From: Nocardioides seonyuensis
GTDB taxonomy: Bacteria > Actinomycetota > Actinomycetes > Propionibacteriales > Nocardioidaceae
Assembly: GCF_004683965.1 (NCBI RefSeq)
Contig: NZ_CP038436.1
Coordinates: forward strand, 992,001 to 1,056,000
Direction of reading: 5' to 3'
DNA: 64,000 bases
The position numbers and the translations under genes are program-made. Below, in pieces: positions 41,770 through 52,881 of the stretch. The notes below the pieces were generated by a model. It saw only the letters and a list, made by a program, of their open reading frames with translations, had not been told where the DNA came from and did not search any database. The first letter of the stretch is position 1. Each line of letters starts with the position of its first letter.

Positions 41770-44201
41770 TTGCGTGCTCCCTTCACGATCACCGAGCTGC
41801 CCGGGGACGCGAGGTCGGCGAGCACCCCCCGACCGAACGAGTTGGCAGGCACCCACACGACGCCGTCAGGCATCTCGGCCACCTCCACGGGCAGCGTCAC
41901 CGAGCCCCTGTCGCCGGTGAGGGTCGCCTCGGCCGGGCCCTCGAGCATGCCGAAGAGGGCGTCGTACGACGACTGGCTCACCCGCGCGACCGCCGGCCGG
42001 GCCGTGGCGCGCAGGTGGGGCTCGCCGTCCTGCATCACACCCTGGTCGATCAGCTGCTTCCACGTGGAGAGCACCATCGAGCCGGCCTTGGGCTTGCTGG
42101 CACGCGGCGGCTTGCCGAGGGTGAGCTGGGCTCGCGGGCCGTCCCAGGGCCCGAGGGCCTCCATCTCGGCCCGGGCCTCGGAGACGGTCCGGATGCCCAG
42201 CGTGCCAGCTGCACCGAGCGCAGCGAGCTCGTCGGCGATGCCGGAGAGGATGCGCAGGTCAGGAAGTGACGCGGGGTTGGTGAACACGGCATCGAAGGGC
42301 CGCGGACGACCCTCCCAGGTGACGAACGTGCCTGCCTTGTCGGTCACCGGCGCCACCGGGAGCACGACGTCGGCGACGCGGGTGACATCGGTGGCGCGCA
42401 GCTCGAGGCTGACCACGAACGAGGCAGCCTCGAGAGCCGCACGGAAGCCCGCGGGGTCGCGCGTGTCGTCCGGGTCGACGCCGGCCACGACCAGGCCGCC
42501 GAGCTCGCCCTTGGCAAGGGCGGCGACGATGGTGTCCCCGTCTCGTCCGACCTTGTCCGGCAGCGAGTCCACGCCCCACGCAGCGGCGAGGTCGACGCGC
42601 GCCGCGGCGTCGGCCACGGGCCGACCCCCGGGCAGCAGGTTGGGCAGCGCCCCGGCCTCGACGGCTCCGCGGTCGCCGGCTCGTCGCGGGACCCAGGCTG
42701 CTCGGGCCCCCGTGGTGCGGGCGAGGTCGGCCACGGCGGTCAGGCCGCCGTGGACGCCCGCGAGGCGCTCGCCGACGAGGATGACGGTGTCCTTGCCGAT
42801 GCTGATCTCGGTGTGGTCCTTCAGCGCGGTGATCGCCTCGGCCTCGCCGCCGGGGGCGGTCTGGATCAGGCGGCCGTTCATCTTGCCGAGGCCGCGGGTG
42901 GCGAAGGGCGCGACGGCAACCACCTGGGTGCCGTGTCGTGACGCCTTGCGCAGCCGCAGGAAGATCGTGGCCGCCTCGTCCTCGGGCTCCAGCCCCACGA
43001 GCACGACCAGGGGCGCGTTCTCCAGGTCGGAGTACTCGACGTCACCCGAGAGCGCCACGTGGGCCGCCAGGAAGTCGGCCTCCTCGGCGGTGTGGGGACG
43101 GGCACGGAAGTCGATGTCGTTGGTGCCGAGCGAGACCCGGGCGAACTTGGCGTAGGCGTAGGCGTCCTCCGCCGTCAGTCGACCACCCGTCAGCACACCG
43201 CTGGCGCCGGCCTCGCGGAGCCCACGCGCAGCCACGGCGAACGCCTCGGGCCACGACGCCGGACGGAGCACGCCGTTCTCGCGGACCTGCGGATAGGTGA
43301 GCCGGTCGGCCTGCATCGGGTAGTGGAAGCCGAAGCGGTCCTTGTCGCTGATCCACTCCTCGTTGACGGCCGGGTCGTCGCTGGCCAGTCGACGCATGAC
43401 CTTGCCGCGACGGTGGTCGACGCGGATCGCGGCGCCGCAGGCGTCGTGCTCGGCGACGCTCTGGTTGGAGACGAGGTCGAAGGGACGCGACCGGAAGCGG
43501 TAGTCCTCCGACGTCAGCGCACCGACCGGGCAGATCTGGATGGTGTTGCCCGCGAAGTAGGACAGGAACGGCGCATCTTCTGCGATGCCGATCTGCTGCT
43601 GCGCACCTCGTTCGACGAGCGCGATGAACGGGTCGCCCGCGATCTCGTTGGCGAAGCGGGTGCAGCGCTGGCACACGATGCAGCGCTCGCGGTCGAGCAG
43701 GATCTGGGGCGAGATGTTGATCGGCTTGGGGAAGGTGCGCTTGACGCCGCCCGTGGCGGAGAACCGGGACTCACCGCGGCCGTTGCTCATCGCCTGGTTC
43801 TGGAGGGGGCACTCGCCGCCCTTGTCGCACACCGGGCAGTCGAGCGGGTGGTTGATGAGCAGGAACTCCATCATCCCCTGCTGCGCCTTGTCGGCGACCG
43901 GGCTGGTGGCCTGGGTGTTGACGACCATCCCCTCGGCGACCGGCAGGGTGCACGACGCCTGTGGCTTGGGGAAGCCACGGCCGTTGCCGGCGTCGGGGAC
44001 GTCCACCAGGCACTGGCGGCAGGCCCCGACGGGCGCGAGCAGCGGGTGGTCGCAGAACCGCGGGACCTGGACGCCGATCTGCTCGGCAGCCCTGATGACC
44101 AGGGTGTCCTTGGCCACGCTGACCTCGACCCCGTCGATCGTCAGGGTGACGAGGTCGGACTTCTCGACGGTGGATGCGGCGTCGGACTTCTGGGTGGTCA
44201 T
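41766..44201 (-). CDS. nuoG: NADH-quinone oxidoreductase subunit G
   Basis: The 811-residue peripheral-arm subunit. The N-terminal 2Fe-2S ferredoxin domain has [19 protein letters not shown], followed by [19 protein letters not shown] and [13 protein letters not shown] for the 4Fe-4S clusters. The rest is a molybdopterin-oxidoreductase-like domain without cofactor role. Electrons pass from NuoF/E through its clusters. ATG start overlapping the nuoF stop. Confidence 0.95.
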   Translation of the reverse strand: MTTQKSDAASTVEKSDLVTLTIDGVEVSVAKDTLVIRAAEQIGVQVPRFCDHPLLAPVGACRQCLVDVPDAGNGRGFPKPQASCTLPVAEGMVVNTQATSPVADKAQQGMMEFLLINHPLDCPVCDKGGECPLQNQAMSNGRGESRFSATGGVKRTFPKPINISPQILLDRERCIVCQRCTRFANEIAGDPFIALVERGAQQQIGIAEDAPFLSYFAGNTIQICPVGALTSEDYRFRSRPFDLVSNQSVAEHDACGAAIRVDHRRGKVMRRLASDDPAVNEEWISDKDRFGFHYPMQADRLTYPQVRENGVLRPASWPEAFAVAARGLREAGASGVLTGGRLTAEDAYAYAKFARVSLGTNDIDFRARPHTAEEADFLAAHVALSGDVEYSDLENAPLVVLVGLEPEDEAATIFLRLRKASRHGTQVVAVAPFATRGLGKMNGRLIQTAPGGEAEAITALKDHTEISIGKDTVILVGERLAGVHGGLTAVADLARTTGARAAWVPRRAGDRGAVEAGALPNLLPGGRPVADAAARVDLAAAWGVDSLPDKVGRDGDTIVAALAKGELGGLVVAGVDPDDTRDPAGFRAALEAASFVVSLELRATDVTRVADVVLPVAPVTDKAGTFVTWEGRPRPFDAVFTNPASLPDLRILSGIADELAALGAAGTLGIRTVSEARAEMEALGPWDGPRAQLTLGKPPRASKPKAGSMVLSTWKQLIDQGVMQDGEPHLRATARPAVARVSQSSYDALFGMLEGPAEATLTGDRGSVTLPVEVAEMPDGVVWVPANSFGRGVLADLASPGSSVIVKGARK

Positions 44202-45508
44202 GCAGTTGCTCCCTCAACGGAGAAGAGGGCGGAGGCGGTCGGGTCGAACGGGCAGCCGCCGTGGGTGAGGTGGGCGAGGTACTCCTCACGGAAGTACTTG
44301 ATCGAGCTCGCGATCGGGCTCACCGCCCCGTCGGCGAGGGCGCAGAAGGAGCGGCCCAGGATGTTGTCGCACTGGTCCAGGACCAGCTCCAGGTCGTCCT
44401 CGGTGCCCTGTCCGGCCTCGAGACGGGTCAGGCACTGCACCAGCCACCACGTGCCCTCGCGACACGGCGTGCACTTGCCACAGGACTCGTGCTTGTAGAA
44501 CTCGGTCCAGCGCAGGACCGCGCGTACGACGCACGTGGTCTCGTCGAAGATCTGCAGCGCGCGGGTGCCGAGCATCGACCCCGCCGCACCGACCGCCTCG
44601 AAGTCCAGGGGCGTGTCGAGGTGCTCGGGCGTCAGCAGCGGGGTGCTGGAGCCGCCGGGCGTCCAGAACTTCAGCTCGTGGCCCGAGCGGATGCCTCCGG
44701 CCAGGTCGATCAGCTCGCGCAGGGTGATGCCGAGCGGGGCTTCGTACTGGCCGGGGTTGGTGACGTGGCCAGAGAGACTGAAGATGCCGTAGCCCTGGGA
44801 CTTCTCGGTGCCCATCGAGGCGAACCAGTCGGCGCCGTTGTTGATGATGCTGGGGACCGACGCGATCGACTCGACGTTGTTGATCACGGTCGGACTGGCG
44901 TAGAGCCCGGCCACGGCCGGGAACGGCGGCCGCAGGCGAGGCTGGCCACGGCGTCCTTCCAGGCCCTCGAGCAGCGCAGTCTCCTCACCACAGATGTAGG
45001 CCCCTGCACCGGCGTGGACGACCAGGTCGAGGTTGTAGCCCGAGCCGTGGATGTTGGCACCGAGGTGGCCGGCCAGGTAGGCCTCCTGCACGGCGCGCTG
45101 GAGGCGGCGGATGACGTGGAGCACCTCACCGCGCACGTAGATGAACGCGTGCTCTGCGCGGATGGCGTAGGAGCTGATGATCACGCCCTCGATGAGGGTG
45201 TGCGGGCTCGCCATCATCAGCGGGATGTCCTTGCAGGTGCCCGGCTCGGACTCGTCCGCGTTGACCACGAGGTACTTGGGCTTGGGGTTGTCCTGGGGGA
45301 TGAAGCCCCACTTCATCCCCGTGGGGAAACCGGCACCGCCACGACCGCGCAGGCCCGACTCCTTGACCGCCTCGATGACGGCGTCGGGCTCCATGGCGAA
45401 CGCCGCGTCGACGCCGGCGTAGCCGCCGCGCGCCTCGTAGGAGGCGAGGGTCCAGGCGCGCTCGTCGTCCCAGTTGTCCGTCAGGACCGGGGTCAGCATG
45501 TCAGTCAT
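44198..45508 (-). CDS. nuoF: NADH-quinone oxidoreductase subunit F
   Basis: The 436-residue NADH- and FMN-binding subunit. [14 protein letters not shown] is the NADH/FMN glycine-rich loop, [20 protein letters not shown] binds FMN, and [13 protein letters not shown] plus a later Cys hold the 4Fe-4S cluster N3. The start is ATG 45508 (MTDMLTPVL), because the upstream frame is a shadow of nuoE. It overlaps the nuoE stop by eight bases. Confidence 0.95.
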   Translation of the reverse strand: MTDMLTPVLTDNWDDERAWTLASYEARGGYAGVDAAFAMEPDAVIEAVKESGLRGRGGAGFPTGMKWGFIPQDNPKPKYLVVNADESEPGTCKDIPLMMASPHTLIEGVIISSYAIRAEHAFIYVRGEVLHVIRRLQRAVQEAYLAGHLGANIHGSGYNLDLVVHAGAGAYICGEETALLEGLEGRRGQPRLRPPFPAVAGLYASPTVINNVESIASVPSIINNGADWFASMGTEKSQGYGIFSLSGHVTNPGQYEAPLGITLRELIDLAGGIRSGHELKFWTPGGSSTPLLTPEHLDTPLDFEAVGAAGSMLGTRALQIFDETTCVVRAVLRWTEFYKHESCGKCTPCREGTWWLVQCLTRLEAGQGTEDDLELVLDQCDNILGRSFCALADGAVSPIASSIKYFREEYLAHLTHGGCPFDPTASALFSVEGATA

Positions 45509-46415
45509 CCGAGGTGCCCTCCTTGCCCGAGGTCTGCTCGACGGTCGTCTCGGACTCGGCACGCGAGGTGTCGGCGTCGTGGACGGCCTCGGTCTTGCTG
45601 TCGGGGAGGTCTGCGCCCCCGGACTTCTCGGAGGAGGGCGCGGTCCAGCCCTTCTCGCGAGCGATTTTCAGCCCCACGAGCGAGGCAGGTCCGGCGGCCG
45701 GACCCTCGTCGGCGAGGTCGTCGGGGAAGCCGGCCAGCACGCGCTCGGCCTCCCGCCACGTGCAGAGCCTGGGTCCTCGCGTGGAGTGGACCTCGTTGCC
45801 GGCGCGCAGGTCGTCGACCACCTGGACGGCCGACTCGGGCGTCTGGTTGTCCATGAACTCCCAGTTGACCATCATCACCGGCGCGTAGTCGCAGGCGGCG
45901 TTGCACTCGACGTGCTCGAGCGTGATGGAGGACCTGCCCTCCTCGGCCGGCGTCGTCTCGTCGTTGCCGACGCCGAGGTGGTCCTTGAGACGCTCGAAGA
46001 TCAGGTCGCCGCCCATGACTGCGCACAGGGTGTTGGTGCAGACCCCGACGTGGTAGTCGCCCACCGGCTTGCGCTTGTACATCGTGTAGAAGGTCGCGAC
46101 GCCGTGGACCTCGGCCGGGGTGATCCCGAGGATCTGCGCGCACGCCTCGATGCCCTCGGGGGTGACGCGTCCCTCGACGGACTGGACCAGGTGGAGCATC
46201 GGCAGCAGGCCCGAGCGAGCCTGGGGGTAGCGCGCGGCGATCTCGCGCAGCTCGGCCCAGGTCTCCGCGCTGAGCGCGGTGGTGTTCTCGTCGAAGGGGT
46301 CCGGCACGGTGGCGCGGACGCCGCGCTCGGTCAGGAGCTCCTCGCTCGCCTCGGTGGGGCTCTCGCCGGCCACCCACTGCTTGTCGTTGGTGCGCCCGTC
46401 GTTCGGCTCGCTCAT
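45501..46415 (-). CDS. nuoE: NADH-quinone oxidoreductase subunit E, with long tail
   Basis: A 304-residue thioredoxin-like 2Fe-2S subunit. The core (about residues 40-215) has [31 protein letters not shown] and [18 protein letters not shown] with the four cluster cysteines. The C-terminal 90 residues are charged and low-complexity ([24 protein letters not shown]) and look disordered. They are about double the length of the E. coli protein tail. It overlaps nuoD by four bases. Confidence 0.94.
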   Translation of the reverse strand: MSEPNDGRTNDKQWVAGESPTEASEELLTERGVRATVPDPFDENTTALSAETWAELREIAARYPQARSGLLPMLHLVQSVEGRVTPEGIEACAQILGITPAEVHGVATFYTMYKRKPVGDYHVGVCTNTLCAVMGGDLIFERLKDHLGVGNDETTPAEEGRSSITLEHVECNAACDYAPVMMVNWEFMDNQTPESAVQVVDDLRAGNEVHSTRGPRLCTWREAERVLAGFPDDLADEGPAAGPASLVGLKIAREKGWTAPSSEKSGGADLPDSKTEAVHDADTSRAESETTVEQTSGKEGTSDD

Positions 46416-47755
46416 CTGTCAACGCCTCCCATCACGGGGTCGATGGACGCGATCGCGACGATGACGTCGGCGACCATCCCACCTTCGCTCATCACGCTCG
46501 TCGCCTGCAGGTTGGTGAACGAGGGGTCGCGGAAGTGCGCCCTGACCGGTCGGGTGCCGCCGTCGGAGACGACGTGGGCTCCGAGCTCGCCTCGCGGCGA
46601 CTCCACCGGCACGTAGGCCTGGCCGGCGGGGACGCGGAAGCCCTCGGTGACCAGCTTGAAGTGGTGGATGAGGGCCTCCATGGACTCGCCCATGATGTGA
46701 CGGATGTGGTCGAGGGAGTTGCCCATGCCGTCGCTGCCGATCGCGAGCTGGCTCGGCCAGGCGATCTTCTTGTCGCCGATCATCACCGGGGCACCCTCGA
46801 GTCCTGCGAGCCTCTCAGCGCACTGCTCGACGATCTTGAGGGACTCCCACATCTCGTTGAGCCGGATGCGGAACCGCCCGTAGGAGTCGGAGGTGTCCCA
46901 GGTCTGGACGTCGAAGTCGTAGTCCTCGTAGCCGGAGTAGGGCTCGGACTTGCGGAGGTCCCAGGCGTAGCCGGTGGAGCGCAGGACGGGGCCGGTGATG
47001 CCCAGGGCCAGGCACCCGGCCAGGTCGAGGTGCCCGACGCCCTCGAGGCGCCGCCTGAAGATCGGGTTGGCGTTGCAGAGATCGGCGTACTCGGGGAGGC
47101 GCTTCTTCATCAGGACGACGAAGTCGCGGATCTCGTCGAGGGCGCCCGGGGGAAGGTCCTGGGCCACGCCGCCGGGACGGATGAACGCGTGGTTCATCCG
47201 CAGGCCGGTGATGAGCTCGAAGAGGTCGAGCACGAGCTCGCGCTCGCGGAAGCCGATCGTCATCACGGTGAGGGCCCCGATCTCCATGCCACCGGTCGCG
47301 ATCGCGACGAGGTGGGAGGAGATGCGGTTGAGCTCCATGAGGAGCACCCGCATGACCTGGGCCTTCTCAGGGATGTCGTCCTCGATGTCGAGCAGCCGCT
47401 CCACGCCCAGGCAGTAGGTCGCCTCGTTGAAGAACGGTGAGAGGTAGTCCATGCGGGTGCAGAACGTGACGCCCTGGACCCAGGAGCGGAACTCCATGTT
47501 CTTCTCGATGCCGGTGTGGAGGTAGCCGATGCCGCAGCGGGCCTCGGTCACCGTCTCGCCCTCCAGCTCGAGGATGAGGCGCAGCACCCCGTGGGTGGAC
47601 GGGTGCTGGGGGCCCATGTTGACGACGACCCGCTCGTCGGCGGCGTCGCCGATGCTCTGGGTCACCGAGTCCCAGTCCTGGCCGGTGACGGTGAACACCC
47701 GCCCCTGACTCGTCTCGCTCGGGTCGGCGTAGACGTCCTGCTGTGTCTCGTCCAT
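46412..47755 (-). CDS. nuoD: NADH-quinone oxidoreductase subunit D
   Basis: A 447-residue 49-kDa-type subunit that forms the quinone site with Nuo[50 protein letters not shown] and [16 protein letters not shown] are diagnostic. The N-terminal 45 residues are acidic. Start ATG 47755 shares one base with the nuoC stop (TGATG). Confidence 0.95.
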   Translation of the reverse strand: MDETQQDVYADPSETSQGRVFTVTGQDWDSVTQSIGDAADERVVVNMGPQHPSTHGVLRLILELEGETVTEARCGIGYLHTGIEKNMEFRSWVQGVTFCTRMDYLSPFFNEATYCLGVERLLDIEDDIPEKAQVMRVLLMELNRISSHLVAIATGGMEIGALTVMTIGFRERELVLDLFELITGLRMNHAFIRPGGVAQDLPPGALDEIRDFVVLMKKRLPEYADLCNANPIFRRRLEGVGHLDLAGCLALGITGPVLRSTGYAWDLRKSEPYSGYEDYDFDVQTWDTSDSYGRFRIRLNEMWESLKIVEQCAERLAGLEGAPVMIGDKKIAWPSQLAIGSDGMGNSLDHIRHIMGESMEALIHHFKLVTEGFRVPAGQAYVPVESPRGELGAHVVSDGGTRPVRAHFRDPSFTNLQATSVMSEGGMVADVIVAIASIDPVMGGVDR

Positions 47756-48513
47756 CAGTTGTAGGACCTCCGCTGGTCCGGCGGCGGGATGCTGCCGCCC
47801 TTGTACTCGACAGGGATGCCACCCAGTGGGTAGTCCTTGCGCTGGGGGTGGCCCGGCCAGTCGTCGGGCATGAGGATGCGTGCGAGCGCCGGGTGGCCGT
47901 CGAACTGGATGCCGAACATGTCCCACACCTCGCGCTCGTGCCAGTCGTTGGTCGGGTAGATGCTCACGAGGCTCGGGATGTGCGGGTCGCTGTCGGGCGC
48001 GCTCACCTCGAGCCGGATGCGGCGGTTGTGGGTCATCGACAGCAGGTGGTAGACCGCGTGGAGCTCACGCCCGGCGTCCTCGGGGTAGTGGACGCCGCTG
48101 ACGCCGGCACAGAACTCGAAGCGCAGCGCCTCGTCGTCGCGGAGCATCTGGGCCACGAACGGGAGGTCCTGGCGGCGGACGTGGAAGGTGATCTCGCCAC
48201 GGTGCACGACGACGCTCTCGATCGCGGCGCCCAGGTCGGTCTGGTCGAGTCGGGCCTCGAGGGCGTCGGCCACCTCGTCGAACCAGCCGCCGTAGGGCCG
48301 CTGCTTGGCGCCGGGATAGATCACCGGCCTGACGAGCCCTCCGAAGCCGGAGGTGTCGCCGGTGCCGCTGACGCCGAACATGCCGTGCCGCACGCCGACG
48401 GAGCGCACCTCACCCTGGGATGGGGCGATGTTCTCCGGGGACTGGTCGACGGCCGGCTGCTCGACGGCCTTCTCGTGCTTGCCCTTGCCGTCGACGTTCT
48501 TGTCCTCGCTCAC
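47755..48513 (-). CDS. nuoC: NADH-quinone oxidoreductase subunit C
   Basis: A 252-residue 30-kDa-type peripheral subunit. [45 protein letters not shown] and the end [10 protein letters not shown] are the family signature. The first 65 residues are a hydrophilic, Lys/Glu-rich extension seen in actinobacteria. GTG start overlapping nuoB by four bases. Confidence 0.94.
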   Translation of the reverse strand: MSEDKNVDGKGKHEKAVEQPAVDQSPENIAPSQGEVRSVGVRHGMFGVSGTGDTSGFGGLVRPVIYPGAKQRPYGGWFDEVADALEARLDQTDLGAAIESVVVHRGEITFHVRRQDLPFVAQMLRDDEALRFEFCAGVSGVHYPEDAGRELHAVYHLLSMTHNRRIRLEVSAPDSDPHIPSLVSIYPTNDWHEREVWDMFGIQFDGHPALARILMPDDWPGHPQRKDYPLGGIPVEYKGGSIPPPDQRRSYN

Positions 48514-49064
48514 CTGAGCAGCCCCTTCATCTCGCTGGTGGGCAGGGCGCGCAGGGCGTTGGTCTCGAGCTCCTCGACCTCAGCCCGGCGGTTGGCACCG
48601 AGCTTGGTGTTCTGGACCTGGTCGTGGAGCTTGAGGATCGCGTCCATCAGCATCTCGGGGCGCGGGGGGCAGCCCGGGAGATACATGTCGACCGGGACGA
48701 CGTGGTCGACCCCCTGGACGATCGCGTAGTTGTTGAACATGCCGCCGGAGCTGGCGCACACGCCCATCGCGAGGACCCACTTGGGCTCGGGCATCTGGTC
48801 GTAGATCTGGCGCAGCACCGGAGCCATCTTCTGGCTGACGCGGCCGGCGACGATCATCAGGTCGGCCTGGCGCGGGCTCGCCCGGAAGACCTCCATGCCG
48901 AATCGTCCGAGGTCGTACTTGGGACCGCCGGTGGTCATCATCTCGATGGCGCAGCAGGCCAGGCCGAACGTTGCGGGCCAGAACGAGGCCTTGCGCATGT
49001 AGCCCGCGACGCCCTCGACCGTGGTCAGGAGCACGCCGCTGGGCAGCTTCTCTTCAATTCCCAT
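48510..49064 (-). CDS. nuoB: NADH-quinone oxidoreductase subunit B
   Basis: A 184-residue subunit that carries the terminal 4Fe-4S cluster N2 next to the quinone site. The adjacent cysteines are in [11 protein letters not shown], the third in [20 protein letters not shown] and the fourth in [14 protein letters not shown] 49064, 12 bases after the nuoA stop. Confidence 0.96.
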   Translation of the reverse strand: MGIEEKLPSGVLLTTVEGVAGYMRKASFWPATFGLACCAIEMMTTGGPKYDLGRFGMEVFRASPRQADLMIVAGRVSQKMAPVLRQIYDQMPEPKWVLAMGVCASSGGMFNNYAIVQGVDHVVPVDMYLPGCPPRPEMLMDAILKLHDQVQNTKLGANRRAEVEELETNALRALPTSEMKGLLR

Positions 49065-49076
49065 GTCTTAAGAACC

Positions 49077-49436
49077 TCAGTCCCAGTCCAAGCCGCCGCG
49101 TCGCCACACATATGCGTAGGCGATGAACACCGTGCCGATGAAGAGCACCATCTCGATGAGGCCGAAGACCTCCATGGCGTCGAAGTGCACCGCCCACGGG
49201 TAGAGGAAGATGATCTCGATGTCGAAGACGATGAAGAGCATCGCGGTGATGAAGTACTTGATGGGGAACCGCCCACCGCCCACTGCGTGCGGCGTGGGCT
49301 CGATGCCGCACTCGTAGGAGTCGAGCTTGGCGCGGTTGTAGCGCTTGGGCCCGATGAAGGCGCTCATGAGCACCGAGAAGACCGCGAAGCCTGCCGCCAG
49401 GAGGGCCAGCGCCAGCACCGGCGTGTAGAGGTCCAT
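49077..49436 (-). CDS. nuoA: NADH-quinone oxidoreductase subunit A
   Basis: A 119-residue, three-helix subunit and the first gene of the operon. KRYNRAKLDSYECGIEPTP contains the conserved Cys of the redox-sensitive loop, and KYFITAMLFIVFDIEIIFLYPWAV is the second helix. GGAAGG eight bases upstream is the ribosome site. A promoter and a CRP/GlxR-like palindrome precede it. Confidence 0.95.
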   Translation of the reverse strand: MDLYTPVLALALLAAGFAVFSVLMSAFIGPKRYNRAKLDSYECGIEPTPHAVGGGRFPIKYFITAMLFIVFDIEIIFLYPWAVHFDAMEVFGLIEMVLFIGTVFIAYAYVWRRGGLDWD

Positions 49437-49478
49437 CCTGCGATCCTTCCGTCATGTTCCGAGAGGTCCATGTGACTT

Positions 49479-49494
49479 TGTGAACGAGTTCACG
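49479..49494. promoter_or_regulatory. CRP/GlxR-like palindrome upstream of nuoA
   Basis: TGTGA-ACGAGT-TCACG matches the TGTGA-N6-TCACA consensus at nine of ten positions, and its core GTGAAC-GA-GTTCAC is a perfect dyad. It sits 43 bases before the nuoA start, just downstream of the predicted -10. If the promoter call is right, a bound factor would more likely repress. The same bases could alternatively fold in RNA as a 5-bp stem with a CGAG loop. Confidence 0.5.
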
Positions 49495-49509
49495 AGTGAC
49501 GCGAGGGCC

Positions 49510-49538
49510 AGTCTAGGACGGCGCGTGCCCTTCGTCAC
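49510..49538 (-). promoter_or_regulatory. Predicted nuo operon promoter
   Basis: On the minus strand, GTGACG (49533-49538) matches four of six -35 bases. It is followed after exactly 17 bases by TAGACT (49510-49515) as -10. Transcription would start near 49503 and give a leader of about 65 bases before nuoA. Confidence 0.4.
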
Positions 49539-49607
49539 GTCGGGGTGCCACAGCCACGATAGGCGCGCTCACCTGCGGATTTAACTCACAGGTGCCTGCC
49601 TTAATTG

Positions 49608-50297
49608 TCATGCCGTCGCCCGATGGAGGGCCACGATGCCGCCGGTCAGGTTGCGCCACTCCGGGTCGTGCCAGCCCGCCTCCGCGATCAGCGTTGCCAG
49701 CCCCTCCTGGTCGGGCCAGGCCCGGATCGACTCGGCGAGGTAGGTGTAGGCGTCCGCGGCGCTGGCGGTCACCGACGCGATGGCGGGGAGTGCCCTCATG
49801 AAGCCGTCGAGGTAGAGCGCCCGGAACGCCGGGTTGGTGGGCGTGCTGAACTCGCAGACCACCAGCCGTCCGCCCGGTCGGACGACGCGTCGCATCTCCC
49901 GGAGCCCGACGAGAGGATCGACGAAGTTGCGAAGCCCGTAGGAGATCGTCACCGAGTCGAAGGTGTCGTCGAGGAAGGGCAGGCGAGTGCCATCCCCTGC
50001 CACGAACGGCACGGCAGGCCGGTCGATCCTGCCCTGGCGCAGCATCCCGACCGAGAAGTCGCAGGCCACCGCGATGGCGCCGTGCTGCGCGAACGGCTCG
50101 CTGGAGCAGCCGGTCCCCGCCGCCAGGTCCAGCACCAGGTCACCCGGCCGCGGCCCGACGGCCCTCACCATCGAGCGGCGCCAGCTGCGCTGGATCCCTG
50201 CCGTCATCAGGTCGTTGGTGAGGTCATAGCGCCTGGCGACGGTGTCGAACATGCGACGGACGTCGGAGGGCTGCTTGTCGAGTTCAGCGCGGGCCAC
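49608..50297 (-). CDS. menG: Demethylmenaquinone methyltransferase
   Basis: A 229-residue SAM-dependent methyltransferase of the UbiE/MenG family that makes the last step to menaquinone. [22 protein letters not shown] (SAM loop), [35 protein letters not shown] and CEFSTP are present. GTG 50297 is chosen where homology starts; the longer frame is a shadow of the P450 gene. It lies just upstream of, and on the same strand as, nuoA, across a 171-base gap holding the nuo promoter. Confidence 0.93.
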   Translation of the reverse strand: MARAELDKQPSDVRRMFDTVARRYDLTNDLMTAGIQRSWRRSMVRAVGPRPGDLVLDLAAGTGCSSEPFAQHGAIAVACDFSVGMLRQGRIDRPAVPFVAGDGTRLPFLDDTFDSVTISYGLRNFVDPLVGLREMRRVVRPGGRLVVCEFSTPTNPAFRALYLDGFMRALPAIASVTASAADAYTYLAESIRAWPDQEGLATLIAEAGWHDPEWRNLTGGIVALHRATA

Positions 50298-50375
50298 GTG
50301 GCGAGCGTAGGCGGCCCGGCAGGGGCACGCCCACCCGGAGGTCGCGGAACGACGGGGGATGGGCCACCATGAGCC

Positions 50376-51566
50376 ATGGCCGCTCCCGTGCGCTTCGACC
50401 TGTCGGACCCGACCTTCGACGTCACCTCGGACGTCGTGCACGCGGCCCGTGCCCAACGGTGGTGGGTCGAGACCAACCTCGGCTGGGCGCTCCTGCGGTA
50501 CGAGGAGTCCGCGGCGCTGCTCGCAGACCGTCGGTTCCAGCAGGGCAACGCCAAGTGGCCGGAGCAGAACGGCATCTACTCCGGCAGGTTCGCGGGCTGG
50601 TGGAAGGAGACCCTCCTCTCCCTCGAGGGCGACGACCACCGACGCATCCGCCGACTGCTCATGCCGGCGTTCCGCAGCAAGGTCATCGCGGCCATGCGGC
50701 CACAGTTCCAGGCACTCGCCCACGAGCTGGTCGACGACTTCGCACCTCGGGGTGAGGTGGAGTTCATCTCGGAGTTCGCCGAGCCCTACGCGGCCCGGAT
50801 CCTGTGCCAGCTGATCGGCCTGCCCGAGGCGGACTGGCGCCAGCTCGCCCACTGGGCCGACGACCTGGGCAAGTCGTTCGGCATCGCCATCCGCGACGAC
50901 CTGCCCCGCATCGAGGCAGCCCTCGACGGCCTCTACGGTTTCGTCGACGAGCTGGTCGCCCGCCGCCTCGAGGAGCCCGCCGATGACCTGGTCAGCACCC
51001 TCATCGCGGCCTCCACCGCCGAGGACGGCAGGCTGACCCGCGAGGAGCTCTCGGTCGCAGTGGTGTTCCTGGCCTTCGCAGGGATGGAGACCACGCGCAA
51101 CCAGCTCGGCCTCGCACTCCAGACCCTGCTGCAGCATCCCGACCAGTGGCGCCTCCTGGGTGAGCGTCCGGAGCTGGGCGAGCAGGCGGTCGAGGAGGTG
51201 ATGCGCGTCAATCCGACCGTCACCTGGGTGACCCGCGAGGCCCGGGAGGACGTCGACCTGGGCGACCTCCACATCCCCAAGGGCGGCATCGTGCAGGTGC
51301 TCTCCCACTCCGCCGGCACGGATCCCCTCGCGATGCCGGACCCCTCGTTCGACATCCGCGAGGTGCGCCCGCCCCATCTCGGCTTCGGGTCGGGGGTCCA
51401 CCACTGCCTGGGCCACTTCGTCGCGCGCACCGACATGGCGGTCGCGCTGCCGCTGCTCGCCGCGCGGATGCCCGATGCCGTACCGGACGGCCCGGGGCGC
51501 TGGCTCCCCGTGTCAGGCAACACCGGAGCGCTGGAGTTCCCGGTGCGGTTCTCTCCCGGGCACTGA
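50376..51566 (+). CDS. Cytochrome P450
   Basis: A 396-residue soluble class I P450. The I-helix oxygen motif reads FAGMETT (A-G-x-E-T-T form), the ExxR helix is EEVMR, and the heme-thiolate loop is [13 protein letters not shown] with the Cys ligand. The N-terminus has no membrane anchor. Substrate is unknown, and no ferredoxin or reductase gene is adjacent. It lies between menG (divergent) and menF (38 bases downstream), an unusual place, but nothing in the sequence links it to quinone chemistry. Confidence 0.92.
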   Translation: MAAPVRFDLSDPTFDVTSDVVHAARAQRWWVETNLGWALLRYEESAALLADRRFQQGNAKWPEQNGIYSGRFAGWWKETLLSLEGDDHRRIRRLLMPAFRSKVIAAMRPQFQALAHELVDDFAPRGEVEFISEFAEPYAARILCQLIGLPEADWRQLAHWADDLGKSFGIAIRDDLPRIEAALDGLYGFVDELVARRLEEPADDLVSTLIAASTAEDGRLTREELSVAVVFLAFAGMETTRNQLGLALQTLLQHPDQWRLLGERPELGEQAVEEVMRVNPTVTWVTREAREDVDLGDLHIPKGGIVQVLSHSAGTDPLAMPDPSFDIREVRPPHLGFGSGVHHCLGHFVARTDMAVALPLLAARMPDAVPDGPGRWLPVSGNTGALEFPVRFSPGH

Positions 51567-51589
51567 CGGGCGACCGCGGACGCCCGGCG

Positions 51590-51595
51590 TAGGCT
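51590..51595 (+). promoter_or_regulatory. -10 hexamer of leaderless menF
   Basis: TAGGCT lies eight bases before the GTG at 51604, in the gap after the P450 gene. Confidence 0.4.
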
Positions 51596-51603
51596 CCCGA
51601 GTC

Positions 51604-52857
51604 GTGACGTCGTCTCCCCACGGTCGGACCGCCGGGCCCCTGGCCGTGCGGACCGTCGCCGTCGACCCCGAGGTCGCCGCCGACCGGTCGCTGCTCGACC
51701 TCGTCCCCGACGACCACCCGGTCACCTGGCTGCGCCGCGGAGAAGGGCTCGTCGGGTGGGGCGTCGCAGCCCTGGTCCGCACCCACGGCCCGACCCGCTT
51801 CAGCGACGCGGTGAAGTGGTGGTCCGAGACGGTCGCGCGCAGCGACGTGCGCGACGACGTGGCCGAGCCGGGCACGGGCCTGGTCTGCTTCGGCTCCTTC
51901 GCGTTCGCCGACGAGCCCGGCGACTCGGTCCTGGTCGTGCCGCGCTACGTCGTCGGACGCCGAGGCGACCGCACCTGGCTGACGACCGTCGACGCCGACG
52001 CACCGGCGCTGGTCAACGCGCAACCGCCCCAGCCGAGCACCGGCCTGGTGTTCTCCGACGGCGCCCTCAACAGCGACGAGTGGATGTCGGTCGTGGCCGA
52101 TGCCGTGGGCCGGATCGGGTCGGGCCACCTGGAGAAGGTCGTCCTGGCCCGCGACCTGGTGGCCACGACCGACGAGCCGCTGGACGTCCGCGGGCCGCTG
52201 GCGCGACTGGCTGACGACTACGAGATGTGCTGGACCTTCCACGTCGACGGCATGTTCGGTGCGACGCCCGAGATGCTCGTACGCCGCGAGCGCGGCCTCG
52301 TCACCTCGCGCGTCCTCGCCGGCACGATCCGTCGTACCGGTCACGACGACCGCGACCTCGCGCTGGCCGCGACGCTCGCCCGGTCCTCCAAGGACCTCGA
52401 GGAGCACGAGTACGCCGTGCGCTCCGTCGCCGACGCCCTCGAGCCGCACTGCTCCTCCATGAACGTGCCCGAGGCCCCGTTCGTCCTCCACCTCCCCAAC
52501 GTCATGCACCTGGCCACCGACGTGAACGGCGTCGTCCACGACGACGCCACCGCGCTCCAGCTCGCCGAGGCCCTGCACCCGTCGGCTGCCGTCGGCGGGA
52601 CCCCCACCGACGTGGCGACGGAGCTGATCGGTGCGATCGAGGGCATGGACCGCGACCGCTACGCAGGCCCGGTGGGCTGGATGGACGCGAGCGGTGACGG
52701 CGAGTGGGGGATCGCGCTGCGCTCCGCACTGGTGTCAGGGGACACGGTGCGGCTCTTCGCCGGCTGCGGGATCGTGGGCGACTCCGACCCCGAGGCCGAG
52801 CTCGCGGAGTCCCAGGCGAAGTTCGTGCCCGTGCGGGACGCGCTCTCCGGCCCCTGA
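51604..52857 (+). CDS. menF: Isochorismate synthase
   Basis: Converts chorismate to isochorismate, the entry to menaquinone. The 417-residue protein has the chorismate-binding domain with HLEKVVLARDL, SRVLAGTIRRTG, LARSSKDLEEHEYAVRSV, LHPSAAVGGTP and GPVGWMDASGDGEWGIALRSALV. GTG start supported by the leaderless -10. The menaquinone context favours MenF over a siderophore or salicylate synthase. Its stop codon is inside a hairpin shared with the convergent metallo-hydrolase gene. Confidence 0.92.
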   Translation: MTSSPHGRTAGPLAVRTVAVDPEVAADRSLLDLVPDDHPVTWLRRGEGLVGWGVAALVRTHGPTRFSDAVKWWSETVARSDVRDDVAEPGTGLVCFGSFAFADEPGDSVLVVPRYVVGRRGDRTWLTTVDADAPALVNAQPPQPSTGLVFSDGALNSDEWMSVVADAVGRIGSGHLEKVVLARDLVATTDEPLDVRGPLARLADDYEMCWTFHVDGMFGATPEMLVRRERGLVTSRVLAGTIRRTGHDDRDLALAATLARSSKDLEEHEYAVRSVADALEPHCSSMNVPEAPFVLHLPNVMHLATDVNGVVHDDATALQLAEALHPSAAVGGTPTDVATELIGAIEGMDRDRYAGPVGWMDASGDGEWGIALRSALVSGDTVRLFAGCGIVGDSDPEAELAESQAKFVPVRDALSGP

Positions 52858-52881
52858 CTCGCGGCGCGCCCCGCGCGTCAG
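52854..52881. terminator. Bidirectional hairpin over the stops of menF and the MBL gene
   Basis: CTGACTCGCGG (52854-52864) and CCGCGCGTCAG (52871-52881) pair with one mismatch over a 6-base loop. Both converging stop codons lie within the stem. Confidence 0.6.
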
